From NCBI GenBank assembly GCA_938743325.2, contig OW568865.1:372001-436000 (forward strand): a stretch of 64,000 nucleotides of DNA. The letters run 5' to 3'. Positions 1 through 11,094 of the stretch are shown here, piece by piece. Position 1 is the first letter of the stretch. Every line of letters begins with the position of its first letter. Both the position numbers and the translations under genes were made by a program. This DNA comes from Pycnococcus provasolii (lineage: Eukaryota; Chlorophyta; Pseudoscourfieldiophyceae; Pseudoscourfieldiales; Pycnococcaceae). The notes beneath the pieces were generated by a model, which made no database searches, was not told where the DNA came from, and saw only the letters and a program-made list of their open reading frames with translations.

Positions 1-3000
1 TGTGGACGAGGAACGACACGCGCTGACGCACACGCCGTGGCACTCGTGCCAGGGAAGGGCCTGCGTCTGCTGCACATCACTTCCACGCTCAACGCCGAAG
101 ACGCGCTTGGCGATAGCGCGCCCGTGCACGCCACGGATGTCGGAAGTGCAATGCCAGAACCAAGGCACGCGGCGTGCGATGCAATCGCGGCGGGGATCAT
201 GGCATGCGATGCCGCGTCCGCGAGTGCCGTTTTCGTATGCCAGCCGACGTTTGGAAGGACACCTCGAAGCGCCATTCCGTACGCAGTTCACGTCAACACA
301 GCGTCCAGCCAAATTGTCGGTGCTACGGCACTACGCCGACCGTCGCGCGGGAATGCAAATGACAACGCACGCGAACACGTAAGCCCGCCTGACAGCACTC
401 CCACGCAAAGGTGGCCGGTGGCTGTCGCCATGCATGCCGGTGATCCGGGTGCGATCTACGGCATATTTCATGCAGCGCCAGTGCCAGCACCGGCGACGAG
501 TGGAAAGCGCCCACCACCATTCTCGCGGGGAATGCGCCTGCTGCTCGAGGCTGGTCGGGTCGATGGTACGACAAGGAGATACGTCGCACTTACGCCGGTA
601 TTCGCCGATGCAGCTCATGTGAGCTTTGCAGCACCGTCGCGGCTCGGAACTGTCTTCGCATTCCGTGACTCGATGGGAAGCAGTTTGCCGGCGCCACTTC
701 TACAGAATCCTTGGTGGGTGCGTCGCAACGGAGGGGCTACGATTGTCGATGTTCTGCCGCTCCAAAGCCCTGGCAGTCCTGCCGCGTCGCCGCCGCCAGT
801 TGGTTACACTTGGCAAAGACGCCACCCCCGTGATCGCATAGGCTTCGGGCTGGTGCGACCGTACGCGCATGCCAGGCCCGTTGACGCGACCACTGACGTG
901 CTTTCCGGTGGTCGAGATGCTCACGCGGAGGCTCCTGCACGCTTCGTGCAGGGCTTCCCTCGCGTGCGGCGCATCGGTGGATTTGGCTTCGACCTTGAGC
1001 TAAGTGCAACAGCTCCATGTGAGGTGGTAATTGCACTGTATCCCGGAGCTGCGTATGCGCAGAGCCCCCAGCAGCAGCGGTCGAGGCGCGCGCAAGCATC
1101 CTTCTATGGCATGATGCTTGGCTTAGAGGACGTCGATGAAGCGAGTGGCGAAAAAGACCGGAGCTCGTCGCAAACCTCTGCCGTAGAGCCTGACGATGCG
1201 GCTGCGATCGCATGGAATCTCGTGCATGCGCTGCGTCACGACCGTGCCGAGCCACGTTCCACCCGTTATCTCGATGAACCGCCGGTGCGCGCTCCAGTGT
1301 CCGCTTCGCCGGAATCGCTGTATGGAATCAATGCGCAAGAATGGCTCCCTTACCATCTATACAGCCGTCGCTTAATGCATCTTCCCTCGCATGCAATGGC
1401 TGCCTATGCCATGCGTGTTTCAAGCCTCGCGGCACTCGGCGACCATGCAGAGGCAGTTGGTATCAGTGCCGTGCGCTTGGGAGCTCCTCTCGACCCGGCA
1501 GAGCCTGCGGAGCAGCATGCGCCGATCGATCGTCGTGCCGCTGAGTCTATTCTTCGCCAGGCGGCTTACGATGCAGCAAGAGGTCGACTACCCACGGGGT
1601 CGCTCGCACCGGAGACGGATTACCTCGTGTGTGCCGTCATCGTTGACGCCGATGCCGCCGCCACGCCGGACGAGGAGCCGATGCCATATGCAGACCGCGC
1701 GGCGACATGCGTACGCACGAGCACTAGCCGAATGCATACAGACTCGGCGCTTGGCTCACTTCGGGTACAATCCCGAGCGAATGGCTGCCATCCGGAGCGT
1801 CACGCCCTGTACCGCGGTGTGAGCGTGCTGATCGAGTCAGCTCTTCGCGTCCCAACGGCGGCGCACTGCTGTGCACTGTGCCACGATCATGCGCGCGTGA
1901 GCTTGCGCACGGGGCGTCTTCCGTGCAATGTTTGGTCCTTCTGCGATCCGGCGAATGCCCTTATTCCGGGAAGTAGCTGTACGACGAGCAGCCGGGAATT
2001 TAAGCAAGGGCACTGCTGGCTCAAGCATGCACCACGACCCTCTGAACGCGACGTGCTGGTTTCCGGTCCTCGCATTGCTTGGACGAGCGGATACCTCGCG
2101 CTTGGGGCACGCCACTCCGCCGTGATGGGAAACAGAACCACGCTGGAGAGAAGCTTTACCCCCGGTGCACTCGTTGACGGCGTGGGCAGCAGTGATGAAA
2201 AAGAGGATCTGCTTACTCCACGCTACGAGATGCCACATGTCGCGCATTGCACGCCGACGTGTCCCATCGGACGTGCGTATCGCCCATACTCACGTGCACT
2301 TCCAAACTCGCACTTTCATTTGGAGTCACATATATTTGCTCTACGTGCGCATCGCAAGGTGTACAGTGCAACGCTCCCTTCATCCGCGGGCTATGCGGTT
2401 GTGATGATTGAACCTCGTGCCATCTGGAGTCACGTCAGCGTAAATGGCGTGCTCTTTCCATGCTGCTTACCCATTCGCTTGCGCGTTCCCTGGGTTCCAT
2501 TTGTATCGCCGAGCGCCCTTGCAGCCGATTCGCCATGGCTCGTCGATTCCGCACGCACGACTCAACCGCATCTTTCCATGCCACGCCACACGCTCCTCGT
2601 CAACGTCACAGCTGAAGACGGTGTTGGATGGACAGCGTACACTGTATCACTTTCTCAGGAGAGAAGCTCTGAGGCGCGACTGGGAAACCTCTACGTGCGC
2701 GGCATTGAGATGCGTCGCGCAACAGGCGAGAAGCCAACCACCGTGCGAGCGCCAATTTTTGACCCCGATATCATGAAATATGAGGCAAATGTGCCGTTCG
2801 AGACCAAAAGTGTGGGCATCTTTGCGCACGCTCTCGATCCGCGGAGGCGATCGGTGCGCATTGATGCACTAAGCCTTTCCACGCGAGATGGGCGCGCCCA
2901 CAAGAGGGCGACGCACGACATTCGTGAGGCGGAGGATGCGGAAGATGCCGCCCTCGAAGTGCGTACTTCGCTCACGGGATCAAACTCGCGCGGTGTGGAG

Positions 3001-6000
3001 CTCGACTATCGCGCCGTGCGCTATCCAGGGCCAACCGAGGCTAGCATCAGCCTGGCCGTGGGGCCGAATCGAATCGTTGTCGAGACTATCGCGCAGGATG
3101 GAACGACAACGCGACTATATGAGCTGCACATCTCAAGGGGTGCACCAAGCACAGACGCGAGCCTGGCATTTCTGAGCTTATGGCGTGCGCTTGGCCTTGG
3201 CACGGGCTTAGGAGAGACAAGCCAGCGACTCCTCCTCGCCGGAGGTTCGCTAGGACGCACAAATGCCGGAGATGTGCAGCGACTCGCGAAGCCGTTGGAA
3301 AGCGTTGCACGTGGTGTTTTGTGCTCCGCCGAGGCGGCACATGTGCAGGTAGATCTTGACGCTACTTTCATAAATGCGGTGCTCCAGGCCAATCCGAGCT
3401 GGCCACGTGCTGACACCGCGCGAGGCTTTTCCGCGAATGTCACGCAGCCGGTCTTTCCTAGTGCAGACCAGTGGCGCACCGCGGCGGTGCCTGCTCTGGA
3501 GTGGCGCATCGAGGTGAGCGGTGCTCCTGTATTCGTCGGATTGAGCGAGGGTACGTCCGTTCCAAGGCACATGCCTCTGCCAACGCGCAAGCTGGTTCCC
3601 ATGGACACGTCAAGCACACCACTCGTCGCGCGCTTTGCAGACTGCGACGTGGCTATGCCTCCCACACGAGGCAGGCGCTACTTCGCAACACTTCTCGGCG
3701 ACTTTGCGTGCATGTCACCGGAATCAGCCGTTGGCGAAGATGCTGGCGGTGCAGCTCTGCTCTCATTTGAACATGGCAGAACACATGACGCTCGATTTCT
3801 AGGTGGCGCATCCTCTGCGACGAGCGGGCAGCGCTGCACGCCTGCGTGTGCCAACTACGAAATTCGCGTCGCGCCGTTTCGGGCAGAGAAATGCAACTCG
3901 ACAGCCTCCGACTTGGGCAATCCCGCTTTGGATTCTGGCTTGCCTGCGCCAGCATTTGCTAGGCTCGGTGCAGCGGGCCATGGTGGTGCAACGGACCTCC
4001 TAACTCGTATGCCATCTGCACCGAGATGGCTGCATGTACCTCTCACGCCTCGCTTCAATGCGGTCCGCGACGCAACCGTTCCGCCTCGCGACACACCCGA
4101 CTCTACAGACCCGGCAGATCGCTTCCATGCCATCGTGAACTACACGGCGCAGGTGCCAAGCTACGTTTCGGAGCTGCTCGTGACGGCGCTTGTCAATGCG
4201 CCGAGCAAGGTGACGAACGCAACATTGTACCACTTTGATTCGCACGCGTCGGCGCTTGGAGTTGACTGGGGGTATCCAAGTCGTGTATTTGCAACCATGA
4301 TGAAAGGAGGGCACGACATTCTCCCGTACTCTTCCGGAATCGTGGTGACAACGTCCATTGCTAGGCAACCGATTGCACTTGAGTCGAATCGCACGCTCGT
4401 TCTGAGCGTGGTTGCCCAAGATCCTCGCTATCGTCGCACGTACATCATTCGCTCTACGCGCGAACGCCAGAGTTCCAACGCGTTTCTCTCCTCGCTGCGC
4501 ATCGAAAGTCAGCCTGGCCATCACGAGCTTCCCCTTTCGCCCGCCTTCAATGGCACAGCTACATTCATCTACGAGGTGGACTATTTGATGGATGCGGACA
4601 CGCGCGAGTTTCGCGTGACTCCCGTGGCGGCGCATGGTCGCTACCGATCCATCCATGTGAATCAGTACCTCGTCGCGTCTGGCGAAACAAGTCCACCATT
4701 CGACCTCGGCTTCGGTGAGCACTCCGTGGCAATCACAGTGACTGCAGAAGATGGCCTGCACAAGCAGACATATCACGTTTACCTTCGCAAGAAGCCGCTA
4801 TCGCCCGATGATACGCTGCTGTCCCTTGTCCTGCATGAGGCGGAGGGGGGCGTGCTAGTGCCACCATTTAGCCCTCATATGCTGCGCTATGACGCCTACG
4901 TGGCACACGACACCCCGCATGGCACGCTCACACCGGTTGCCACGAGCAAGCACTACACGGCGATCACCGTCGACGCCGTTGCATTTCCGAGCGGAACGGT
5001 TTTAACACCAGCCTTTAACACGACGAGTGGCTCATTATCTGCCCCCCTGGAGCTGGATGCCACGCATTTTCAGGGCATGCTTGCCACGACGCTGATTACG
5101 GTAAATGTCACCGCACAGGATGTAGGACACATGCGACAATACCAGATCTACGTGCACCGTGCCGCGGCTCCCGTGACGGTGCACGAAGATCGTCTAAGCC
5201 GCCTCGCCTGCTTCCAGTTCGATGTGCTGGCGGATAGTACCACCACCAGACCTGTGGTGATTCGAATGGAGCCGCCGAAGTTTTCGCCCGACGTGATGCA
5301 CTACGAGCTCTTTCCCGAGGTTGCGCTGCTGTATCACAGTGAGACGCACGACTACGCGTATTCGAATGCGACCAAAGTTGTGTGCGAAATGCAGACCTAC
5401 GATTCGTATGCGTACTCTGTTGACGTGAATCGCATCTTTCATGTAGTTGGTCACGACCACCTGCGTCGTGCGTGGAATACGACGCAATTTTCCTTCCGGC
5501 AGCTTGTTGACGAGTACGCTTCGTTTCTCACCATCCGTGTGCGAGCGGGTGACGAACGCTTTCGCAACACGTACAAGAGCGTGGAGATGGCAATCAAGCC
5601 GTCCATGCGGACGTACCGCCTCCTGTTCACCAATTATAAACAACCGCGGGTACGTTTGACGGAAGATCGATGGCGCGGCACATTCGAGCCAGATGGCGAT
5701 GGCTTGACGGCGGACACGCAACCTACGCAACCGTACGCCGGTGAATCGGTGTCTCCTCAAAGCTACATCGTTGAAACGCGGCTTGCTGGAATCGTGGGAA
5801 GTGCGATTGTGCAGTCTGATAGAGGTGCCAACCTTGCGTCGACGAGCGCGACGAGCGGTGCTCTCGTGCAGGCTGTGCCTGACATCGACGCTGTCACGTC
5901 TGCTGAAAGGCGACGTGAGGAATCGCCTCTTGCAATTGATCCTCGCGCCTACCCAGTAAGTTTGCCAACATCCGCTATCGGCCTTCCCGCTCTGCGCAAG

Positions 6001-9000
6001 CTCTCAGCATATCAGATCACACCGTATGATGGCGACTTGCCAACGCTCGGTGGTGGTTCCAACCTTCCTCTCTGTGGTAGCTGGCTTTGCTTGAATAGTC
6101 CGTACGACGTTTCGGTACGCTCGTTCGAGCTTGTGGCTCTTGGGCATGTTGAGAGGGACGCCACGGCTGTTTCAGAAGACGCCGATCCTGTCGTACTGGC
6201 CACCAAGGCACACATATCTAGTGATGGACGCTATACATTTGGTTCATTTGGATCCTTTAAAGGTCGTCCGGGAGGCTTACCCGCGGCGTTGAGCACGTCG
6301 CATGTAGAGGTACGAACCGACAACCTGGCCGATGCCTTCCATCCCACGATTATCGTCAAGTCGTCTGCACCCGCGGCGTTGGCACTCATCTTGGATTTAT
6401 CGGATCGCAGTACGCGCAAGCACGCTCTTGTTGTGGGCACTCTGGATACGGCCACCGCTTCGTGGGAGCCGCTAAGAGATTTTGAGGCGGTATTTGAAAC
6501 TCGAGAACGCTTCCAGTCGGCAACATTCGAATCGCGCCGGCACTTTCCGAACAATGATGGATGGGCAGCCACCGAAACAATGCGCCGAGGCAGAGAGGGT
6601 ACGCATGAACGAAGTGCGCAGCGTCCCGCGGCTTCCTCGCCACCACGCATCGTCGAGTACTACGTAAATGGAGTGCTGATGGATGACCACGTTGCATTTG
6701 CTCGCGCCCGTCTTGGCCCAGAACTTGACGGGCACTATCCGCGTTCCCTACATGCGCATGTGCGGCTTCATCCGCGTCTTCTGCATGCTGCAGCAAGCAG
6801 TTTGCGCGGCCCTCTTGTGTACGGCAATGTTGGGTCTGACGGCAGACCGGTCAACGCCAGTCGCTATGGGCGCATCCTTCTCTTTGCGGATGTGGATCCG
6901 CGCTCATGGACAAGTCTTCCAGATCGCGGTGAATCGCATGATTCGCATCGTGTGCTTCACCTACGCCCCCCCTTTTCAAATACGACGCGCATATATGCAA
7001 CGCATCGTGCCGCAACCTCACACGAAAGCCACGTTGCCATTCGCGTCCTCACGCGCTCGCAGAATGTGCGTTGCATTGTCCAGAATCGTCGCTTCCGCGC
7101 GAATGGAACATTCTTCCGCGTGGATACCACCGCTGACGAGGTGCTTCCCAACGCAACGCTGCATGTACACCTGCAAGGCCGCAATCATACAGCGATCGCT
7201 CCGCTTGTTTTCGGTCGACAGCGTATTGAGGTTGTGGTGATAAGCAATGCTGACAGCACTCTACGCTGGACTTACGGCGTGGATGTTGTGCGCTCGTACG
7301 GAAACGACACAACGCTTGCCAGTCTCGCCCTGCTGCGCGAGCCTATCGCGCCACTCGCACATACACGCGTAAACGCCTTACGGTTGAATGTGCGCCAGCA
7401 TGCCCAATCACGAATCTCAATTTTCGCGGATGATGGATCGGCGGGATCTTGCGACGACATGCAATCTTGGGGACCTCTCGGACCACCCAAGCCGAGCCAG
7501 GAGAAGGGTTTCCCGCGTTATGCCGGTAGAGGCCATGATCTTTGCTGGCCAAATGCCAGGCTCATAAGACTGCAGGATCAACGTACGAAGATGAACGCGC
7601 GACATGATACGGAAATGCCGTCATTTTACGGGGTGCAAGGGCTACAGCGCTCGGAGGATTCTTTTGCTGTGCCATCATCCCTTGGCAATTTCTACGGTTT
7701 TGAGGGTCTAGGTGATAGCAGGGCATCTCTGGATGCAAATGCGAATATGCCGCCCAGCCTATGTGATTCCGTGCCTCATCCACCCGTATTCCTCGACCAC
7801 ATGTCTCTGCACGTGCTTCCAAAGTACGCGCACACTGACGCATTCGCGGATATCTTCGTCGATGGCAGTCAAGGAAACGCATCTGTGTACGCGCAAGACG
7901 TTCCGTACAATGGCGAGCGTGTGGTGATTGTCGCGCGTGCGACTGCCGGTCCACGCGGCGATGTACCGGGTGAGAGCCAATTTATGCTCTACGCGCGAGA
8001 ACCGGGTGGCAAGGATGTACCATGCGTCGATGCATACCACCACCGAGCCTCAAACGAGGTGCGCTTTCCCACGGGTAACCACGAGCCAAGCGCTCGCTGC
8101 GTGACGAGGGGCGTTGAGCCTCTCGCGGGCACGGCGGAGGAGACGTTTTGTCTCCCATACGTATGGCTATGCTACCACGATATTCCATCGATGCTTCCAC
8201 GTCTCGAAGAGACGCGCAGCGTTCACTACACGCTTCGCGATTTGCACTCTGATCCCGCGGTCCGTAACGATGCTTTTTACGAGGTGATGTACACGCGCAT
8301 GCCTCCACCGGGCTATCAAAAACCGGACATGTTCTATGGTCTTACGCTTGGTCTGCAGCAGGCACAGGACGACGCCACTCCACCGCGCGAGGCGATGTCA
8401 ACCTTCTACGGCATGACCGTGGATTCATTCTACGGAATTCCGGCAAATGAATCACCTGATTCGCCGCCACCTTCTCAAAACGATTTGTCGCTCGGTGGAT
8501 TCTCGCGCTTCATTCGCCGATATGTAGCGCGTGTGGACTATCGCCAAAGGCAGGCTGCATTGTCTGGCACCCCGTTCGACGCTCGCGCACGTGGTGTTGC
8601 ATTTTCGAGTGCAAACATCATTGCGGCCTCTTCCGGCGCATTCGCAGCGCCCACACGCTCGGACGCGGGCTTTCGTGACGTGCCACCCATCGCAACACCA
8701 CATGCGCACGTCAAACGGGCTACGGAATCACTGATTGATCACGTGGCATCTGGCCCGAATACTGGTTTGCATGCAGGCCTCGCCTATGATGGCGCGAGCC
8801 GCACGAGTGCGCACGTGCGCCGTTCGGATCATTCGCCTTCAGACGCTGACCCCGGTGGCGATGATTCCGCAAACCTCCTCGATCCCGCGTATCGAAGCTA
8901 TGCCAGCCCAGCTCTTCCGCTTACGGTGGGCGTAACGCGCCTTTCGGCTGCTGTGGCTGCGCACGCATCTCAAAAACGTGGAGAGTATACCGTGGACGTC

Positions 9001-11055
9001 ATCCGACTCCCAAGCCGTGATGCCACCCTCTCTCGTCTTGTCGTGAGCGCGTCCGACGCGGCAGGCTTGCCAACTCTGCTCAACTATTCGCACATCAATC
9101 CGCACCCATTCGACCCAAGAATTCTCAACTATACGCTCGTCCTTCCCCCGCACGTGTTCTCCGTCTCCGTACTTTCCGAGCCGAATGATCCACGCCACTA
9201 CTCCCTGACGGTGGCTGGAAATCCGAGCGGAGCTGCGCAAAATTCTCCACGCGTCGATCTTCCCGGCTGTGCCTCCCTCAAGGGTGCTGCACCGTGGCAG
9301 GCATCTCGCATTCCGAACGATGCATTTAACTGCGTCGTACCTCCGTTCGACATACCCATTCGTGTGGTGGCTGAGGATGGAGTGACAGCGCTAACGTACA
9401 CTCTGACTGTTCTGCGCGGCGAGGGACCAATCTGGGGACGTGAGGCTGGCCTAACGCACCTAGACGTTGGAGTTGCCGGCGCACCGTTGGATCTGTCGCC
9501 GTCATTTCGTGCGTATCGCTTTGGTTACCGAGCCGTTCTTCCACGAGATGCGTGGAACGCCAATGCGACCATATCCGCAACATTTCAAGTCGCTAATCGT
9601 GGAGTATTTGCCGTGCTCGTGAATGGCCAGCTTGCGCGCGCGATTCAAAGGTCCGCGTGCAGTGATGGTGCATCTGGGCGAGTCGTCGCCGCATTCGAGG
9701 CGAAGTTTGGACTTCGCGAGCTGGCAAGCGAGCACTCGAGTCGTATTGAGATTGTGATCAAGCCTTTCAATAGGACAGATCCACGTTCGCTTGGCGGCGA
9801 AGAGCCGGCAGATTCGAAAAACCTTGCGACCATGCCCCCCGTGTACTTCTACAAGTTGTTCCGCAAGTACACGGTCGGCATTTCCTTCGGCCCACCGGTA
9901 CCATTTTCATCATCCGCACGCCAGCCGAGCCCCGCTGGTGGGCTTGCGCCGCTTCTAGAGCCGCCGCCGCATGCATCTCAAGTCGACTCATACTTTCCCA
10001 TGGCACCTGGCCACGCGCTTCGTGCTTCGCGAGGCAACGACGTTGTGCCAGCGTGGAAAGTGCGTCCGCGCGCCGAGGAGGGCGTGGGTGCGCTTGACCT
10101 TGCCACAAAGATCGCGACGCTCGATGCTGATATGCCTCAATTCGCCAGAACCTGCGATGGTGGTAAGCCACGTGCTGCTGAGCTCGATTGGCGCGGCGAG
10201 CAAAGCTTCGGAGTTGCCGCCTCGCCAGCCGTTTCTGCTGCCACGCAGCTCACGGCGCGCGTTCCCGTGCGATCTGGTGAGTTTGTTCTGGTACCGAGCT
10301 GGGCTCATCACATTCTCCGTGTGCCGAGCACACCTGCCGTTGAGCTCGTTTCGATTGCACCCAAATCGACTGCGAATCCTGATTCCGCCGTGCGCATTGC
10401 TACTGACACGGGTGGGTTCGGAATTGCCGAGCCATTGGAAGCACCGCCATGTCCCGCCTACCCGTTCATCGCGAACGCATACTACGACGTCAGTCGCGGG
10501 ATGAGCGGAGCCCAGATCTCCGTGCGTGCCTCGGAGCCCGCGGTTGCGTACTACGCCGTGTTTGAGGTGCACGACGAGCGACATTCCCCACGACCACCAA
10601 CGCCACGTGAGCTTGTTGAGCAAAGTCGTGGCGATGCCCTGATCACCGGTGTGCTCGGCGAGGAGCAAGGTTTGGAGCGATGGCTACTTGTGGAGGGACG
10701 CGCGCGGCTGAAACGCCTTAAAGCTGGTGCGCTCTACCACGTCTGGGTCATTCTCGAGGACCGTGCGCACGACCTGACGCTGGACATCGCGCGCAATCTA
10801 CAGGTGGCTCCAACACGAATTGCTCACGTTGCGTGCGATGCAAGTACATGTCGATACCGCGACGACCCCGCGGTGCTGCTCACGCCGAGGGGAAGCCTGC
10901 GCTTCGCGTGCGAGTGCGTGAACGAGGTAACATTCTACGGTCTTCAGCTCGATGATATGCTAGGAGGGCTCGGCGATGCCGTTCGAAAAGGAGTCGACGA
11001 CGATGCCGATGTGCCGCTCGGCGTTTTCTACGGCAGAAACGTCGGTGGATTTTGA
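1..11055 (+). CDS. Giant extracellular-type protein with PAN-like and cadherin-like beta-sandwich repeats (5' partial)
   Basis: The frame is open from the left edge without a clear ATG start, so the gene begins upstream; about 3680 residues are visible before the TGA at 11053. Near nt 1850-2100 a cysteine-rich segment (CCALC, then NVWSFC, CWLK and WTSG) resembles the PAN/apple-like domains of algal surface proteins. About nine segments then end in the hallmark of the cadherin-like beta-sandwich family (PF12733), a pattern like AEDG-x5-Y-x-V-x-x-R: around nt 2610, 3090, 4410, 4744, 5116, 7243, 8970 and 9370, with a degenerate one near 5540. A fibronectin-III-like segment lies at about 10440-10800. 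N-glycosylation sequons are frequent. A short FYG motif recurs eight times outside these domains. I infer a secreted or cell-surface adhesion or wall protein. No transmembrane segment is evident in the visible part. The domain calls are fairly sure; the role is inference. Confidence 0.85.
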   Translation, partial: CGRGTTRADAHAVALVPGKGLRLLHITSTLNAEDALGDSAPVHATDVGSAMPEPRHAACDAIAAGIMACDAASASAVFVCQPTFGRTPRSAIPYAVHVNTASSQIVGATALRRPSRGNANDNAREHVSPPDSTPTQRWPVAVAMHAGDPGAIYGIFHAAPVPAPATSGKRPPPFSRGMRLLLEAGRVDGTTRRYVALTPVFADAAHVSFAAPSRLGTVFAFRDSMGSSLPAPLLQNPWWVRRNGGATIVDVLPLQSPGSPAASPPPVGYTWQRRHPRDRIGFGLVRPYAHARPVDATTDVLSGGRDAHAEAPARFVQGFPRVRRIGGFGFDLELSATAPCEVVIALYPGAAYAQSPQQQRSRRAQASFYGMMLGLEDVDEASGEKDRSSSQTSAVEPDDAAAIAWNLVHALRHDRAEPRSTRYLDEPPVRAPVSASPESLYGINAQEWLPYHLYSRRLMHLPSHAMAAYAMRVSSLAALGDHAEAVGISAVRLGAPLDPAEPAEQHAPIDRRAAESILRQAAYDAARGRLPTGSLAPETDYLVCAVIVDADAAATPDEEPMPYADRAATCVRTSTSRMHTDSALGSLRVQSRANGCHPERHALYRGVSVLIESALRVPTAAHCCALCHDHARVSLRTGRLPCNVWSFCDPANALIPGSSCTTSSREFKQGHCWLKHAPRPSERDVLVSGPRIAWTSGYLALGARHSAVMGNRTTLERSFTPGALVDGVGSSDEKEDLLTPRYEMPHVAHCTPTCPIGRAYRPYSRALPNSHFHLESHIFALRAHRKVYSATLPSSAGYAVVMIEPRAIWSHVSVNGVLFPCCLPIRLRVPWVPFVSPSALAADSPWLVDSARTTQPHLSMPRHTLLVNVTAEDGVGWTAYTVSLSQERSSEARLGNLYVRGIEMRRATGEKPTTVRAPIFDPDIMKYEANVPFETKSVGIFAHALDPRRRSVRIDALSLSTRDGRAHKRATHDIREAEDAEDAALEVRTSLTGSNSRGVELDYRAVRYPGPTEASISLAVGPNRIVVETIAQDGTTTRLYELHISRGAPSTDASLAFLSLWRALGLGTGLGETSQRLLLAGGSLGRTNAGDVQRLAKPLESVARGVLCSAEAAHVQVDLDATFINAVLQANPSWPRADTARGFSANVTQPVFPSADQWRTAAVPALEWRIEVSGAPVFVGLSEGTSVPRHMPLPTRKLVPMDTSSTPLVARFADCDVAMPPTRGRRYFATLLGDFACMSPESAVGEDAGGAALLSFEHGRTHDARFLGGASSATSGQRCTPACANYEIRVAPFRAEKCNSTASDLGNPALDSGLPAPAFARLGAAGHGGATDLLTRMPSAPRWLHVPLTPRFNAVRDATVPPRDTPDSTDPADRFHAIVNYTAQVPSYVSELLVTALVNAPSKVTNATLYHFDSHASALGVDWGYPSRVFATMMKGGHDILPYSSGIVVTTSIARQPIALESNRTLVLSVVAQDPRYRRTYIIRSTRERQSSNAFLSSLRIESQPGHHELPLSPAFNGTATFIYEVDYLMDADTREFRVTPVAAHGRYRSIHVNQYLVASGETSPPFDLGFGEHSVAITVTAEDGLHKQTYHVYLRKKPLSPDDTLLSLVLHEAEGGVLVPPFSPHMLRYDAYVAHDTPHGTLTPVATSKHYTAITVDAVAFPSGTVLTPAFNTTSGSLSAPLELDATHFQGMLATTLITVNVTAQDVGHMRQYQIYVHRAAAPVTVHEDRLSRLACFQFDVLADSTTTRPVVIRMEPPKFSPDVMHYELFPEVALLYHSETHDYAYSNATKVVCEMQTYDSYAYSVDVNRIFHVVGHDHLRRAWNTTQFSFRQLVDEYASFLTIRVRAGDERFRNTYKSVEMAIKPSMRTYRLLFTNYKQPRVRLTEDRWRGTFEPDGDGLTADTQPTQPYAGESVSPQSYIVETRLAGIVGSAIVQSDRGANLASTSATSGALVQAVPDIDAVTSAERRREESPLAIDPRAYPVSLPTSAIGLPALRKLSAYQITPYDGDLPTLGGGSNLPLCGSWLCLNSPYDVSVRSFELVALGHVERDATAVSEDADPVVLATKAHISSDGRYTFGSFGSFKGRPGGLPAALSTSHVEVRTDNLADAFHPTIIVKSSAPAALALILDLSDRSTRKHALVVGTLDTATASWEPLRDFEAVFETRERFQSATFESRRHFPNNDGWAATETMRRGREGTHERSAQRPAASSPPRIVEYYVNGVLMDDHVAFARARLGPELDGHYPRSLHAHVRLHPRLLHAAASSLRGPLVYGNVGSDGRPVNASRYGRILLFADVDPRSWTSLPDRGESHDSHRVLHLRPPFSNTTRIYATHRAATSHESHVAIRVLTRSQNVRCIVQNRRFRANGTFFRVDTTADEVLPNATLHVHLQGRNHTAIAPLVFGRQRIEVVVISNADSTLRWTYGVDVVRSYGNDTTLASLALLREPIAPLAHTRVNALRLNVRQHAQSRISIFADDGSAGSCDDMQSWGPLGPPKPSQEKGFPRYAGRGHDLCWPNARLIRLQDQRTKMNARHDTEMPSFYGVQGLQRSEDSFAVPSSLGNFYGFEGLGDSRASLDANANMPPSLCDSVPHPPVFLDHMSLHVLPKYAHTDAFADIFVDGSQGNASVYAQDVPYNGERVVIVARATAGPRGDVPGESQFMLYAREPGGKDVPCVDAYHHRASNEVRFPTGNHEPSARCVTRGVEPLAGTAEETFCLPYVWLCYHDIPSMLPRLEETRSVHYTLRDLHSDPAVRNDAFYEVMYTRMPPPGYQKPDMFYGLTLGLQQAQDDATPPREAMSTFYGMTVDSFYGIPANESPDSPPPSQNDLSLGGFSRFIRRYVARVDYRQRQAALSGTPFDARARGVAFSSANIIAASSGAFAAPTRSDAGFRDVPPIATPHAHVKRATESLIDHVASGPNTGLHAGLAYDGASRTSAHVRRSDHSPSDADPGGDDSANLLDPAYRSYASPALPLTVGVTRLSAAVAAHASQKRGEYTVDVIRLPSRDATLSRLVVSASDAAGLPTLLNYSHINPHPFDPRILNYTLVLPPHVFSVSVLSEPNDPRHYSLTVAGNPSGAAQNSPRVDLPGCASLKGAAPWQASRIPNDAFNCVVPPFDIPIRVVAEDGVTALTYTLTVLRGEGPIWGREAGLTHLDVGVAGAPLDLSPSFRAYRFGYRAVLPRDAWNANATISATFQVANRGVFAVLVNGQLARAIQRSACSDGASGRVVAAFEAKFGLRELASEHSSRIEIVIKPFNRTDPRSLGGEEPADSKNLATMPPVYFYKLFRKYTVGISFGPPVPFSSSARQPSPAGGLAPLLEPPPHASQVDSYFPMAPGHALRASRGNDVVPAWKVRPRAEEGVGALDLATKIATLDADMPQFARTCDGGKPRAAELDWRGEQSFGVAASPAVSAATQLTARVPVRSGEFVLVPSWAHHILRVPSTPAVELVSIAPKSTANPDSAVRIATDTGGFGIAEPLEAPPCPAYPFIANAYYDVSRGMSGAQISVRASEPAVAYYAVFEVHDERHSPRPPTPRELVEQSRGDALITGVLGEEQGLERWLLVEGRARLKRLKAGALYHVWVILEDRAHDLTLDIARNLQVAPTRIAHVACDASTCRYRDDPAVLLTPRGSLRFACECVNEVTFYGLQLDDMLGGLGDAVRKGVDDDADVPLGVFYGRNVGGF

Positions 11056-11094
11056 AGCTCGTCTTTGTACAGACGAGAAACATTTGTACTGTAC

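Noticed and set aside
4000-4776. Long minus-strand open frame opposite the giant gene (and similar ones at 3021, 9988, 13438)
   Set aside because: They lie fully inside a well-supported gene, show Arg/His-rich translations typical of shadow frames in GC-rich DNA, and have no recognisable domain.
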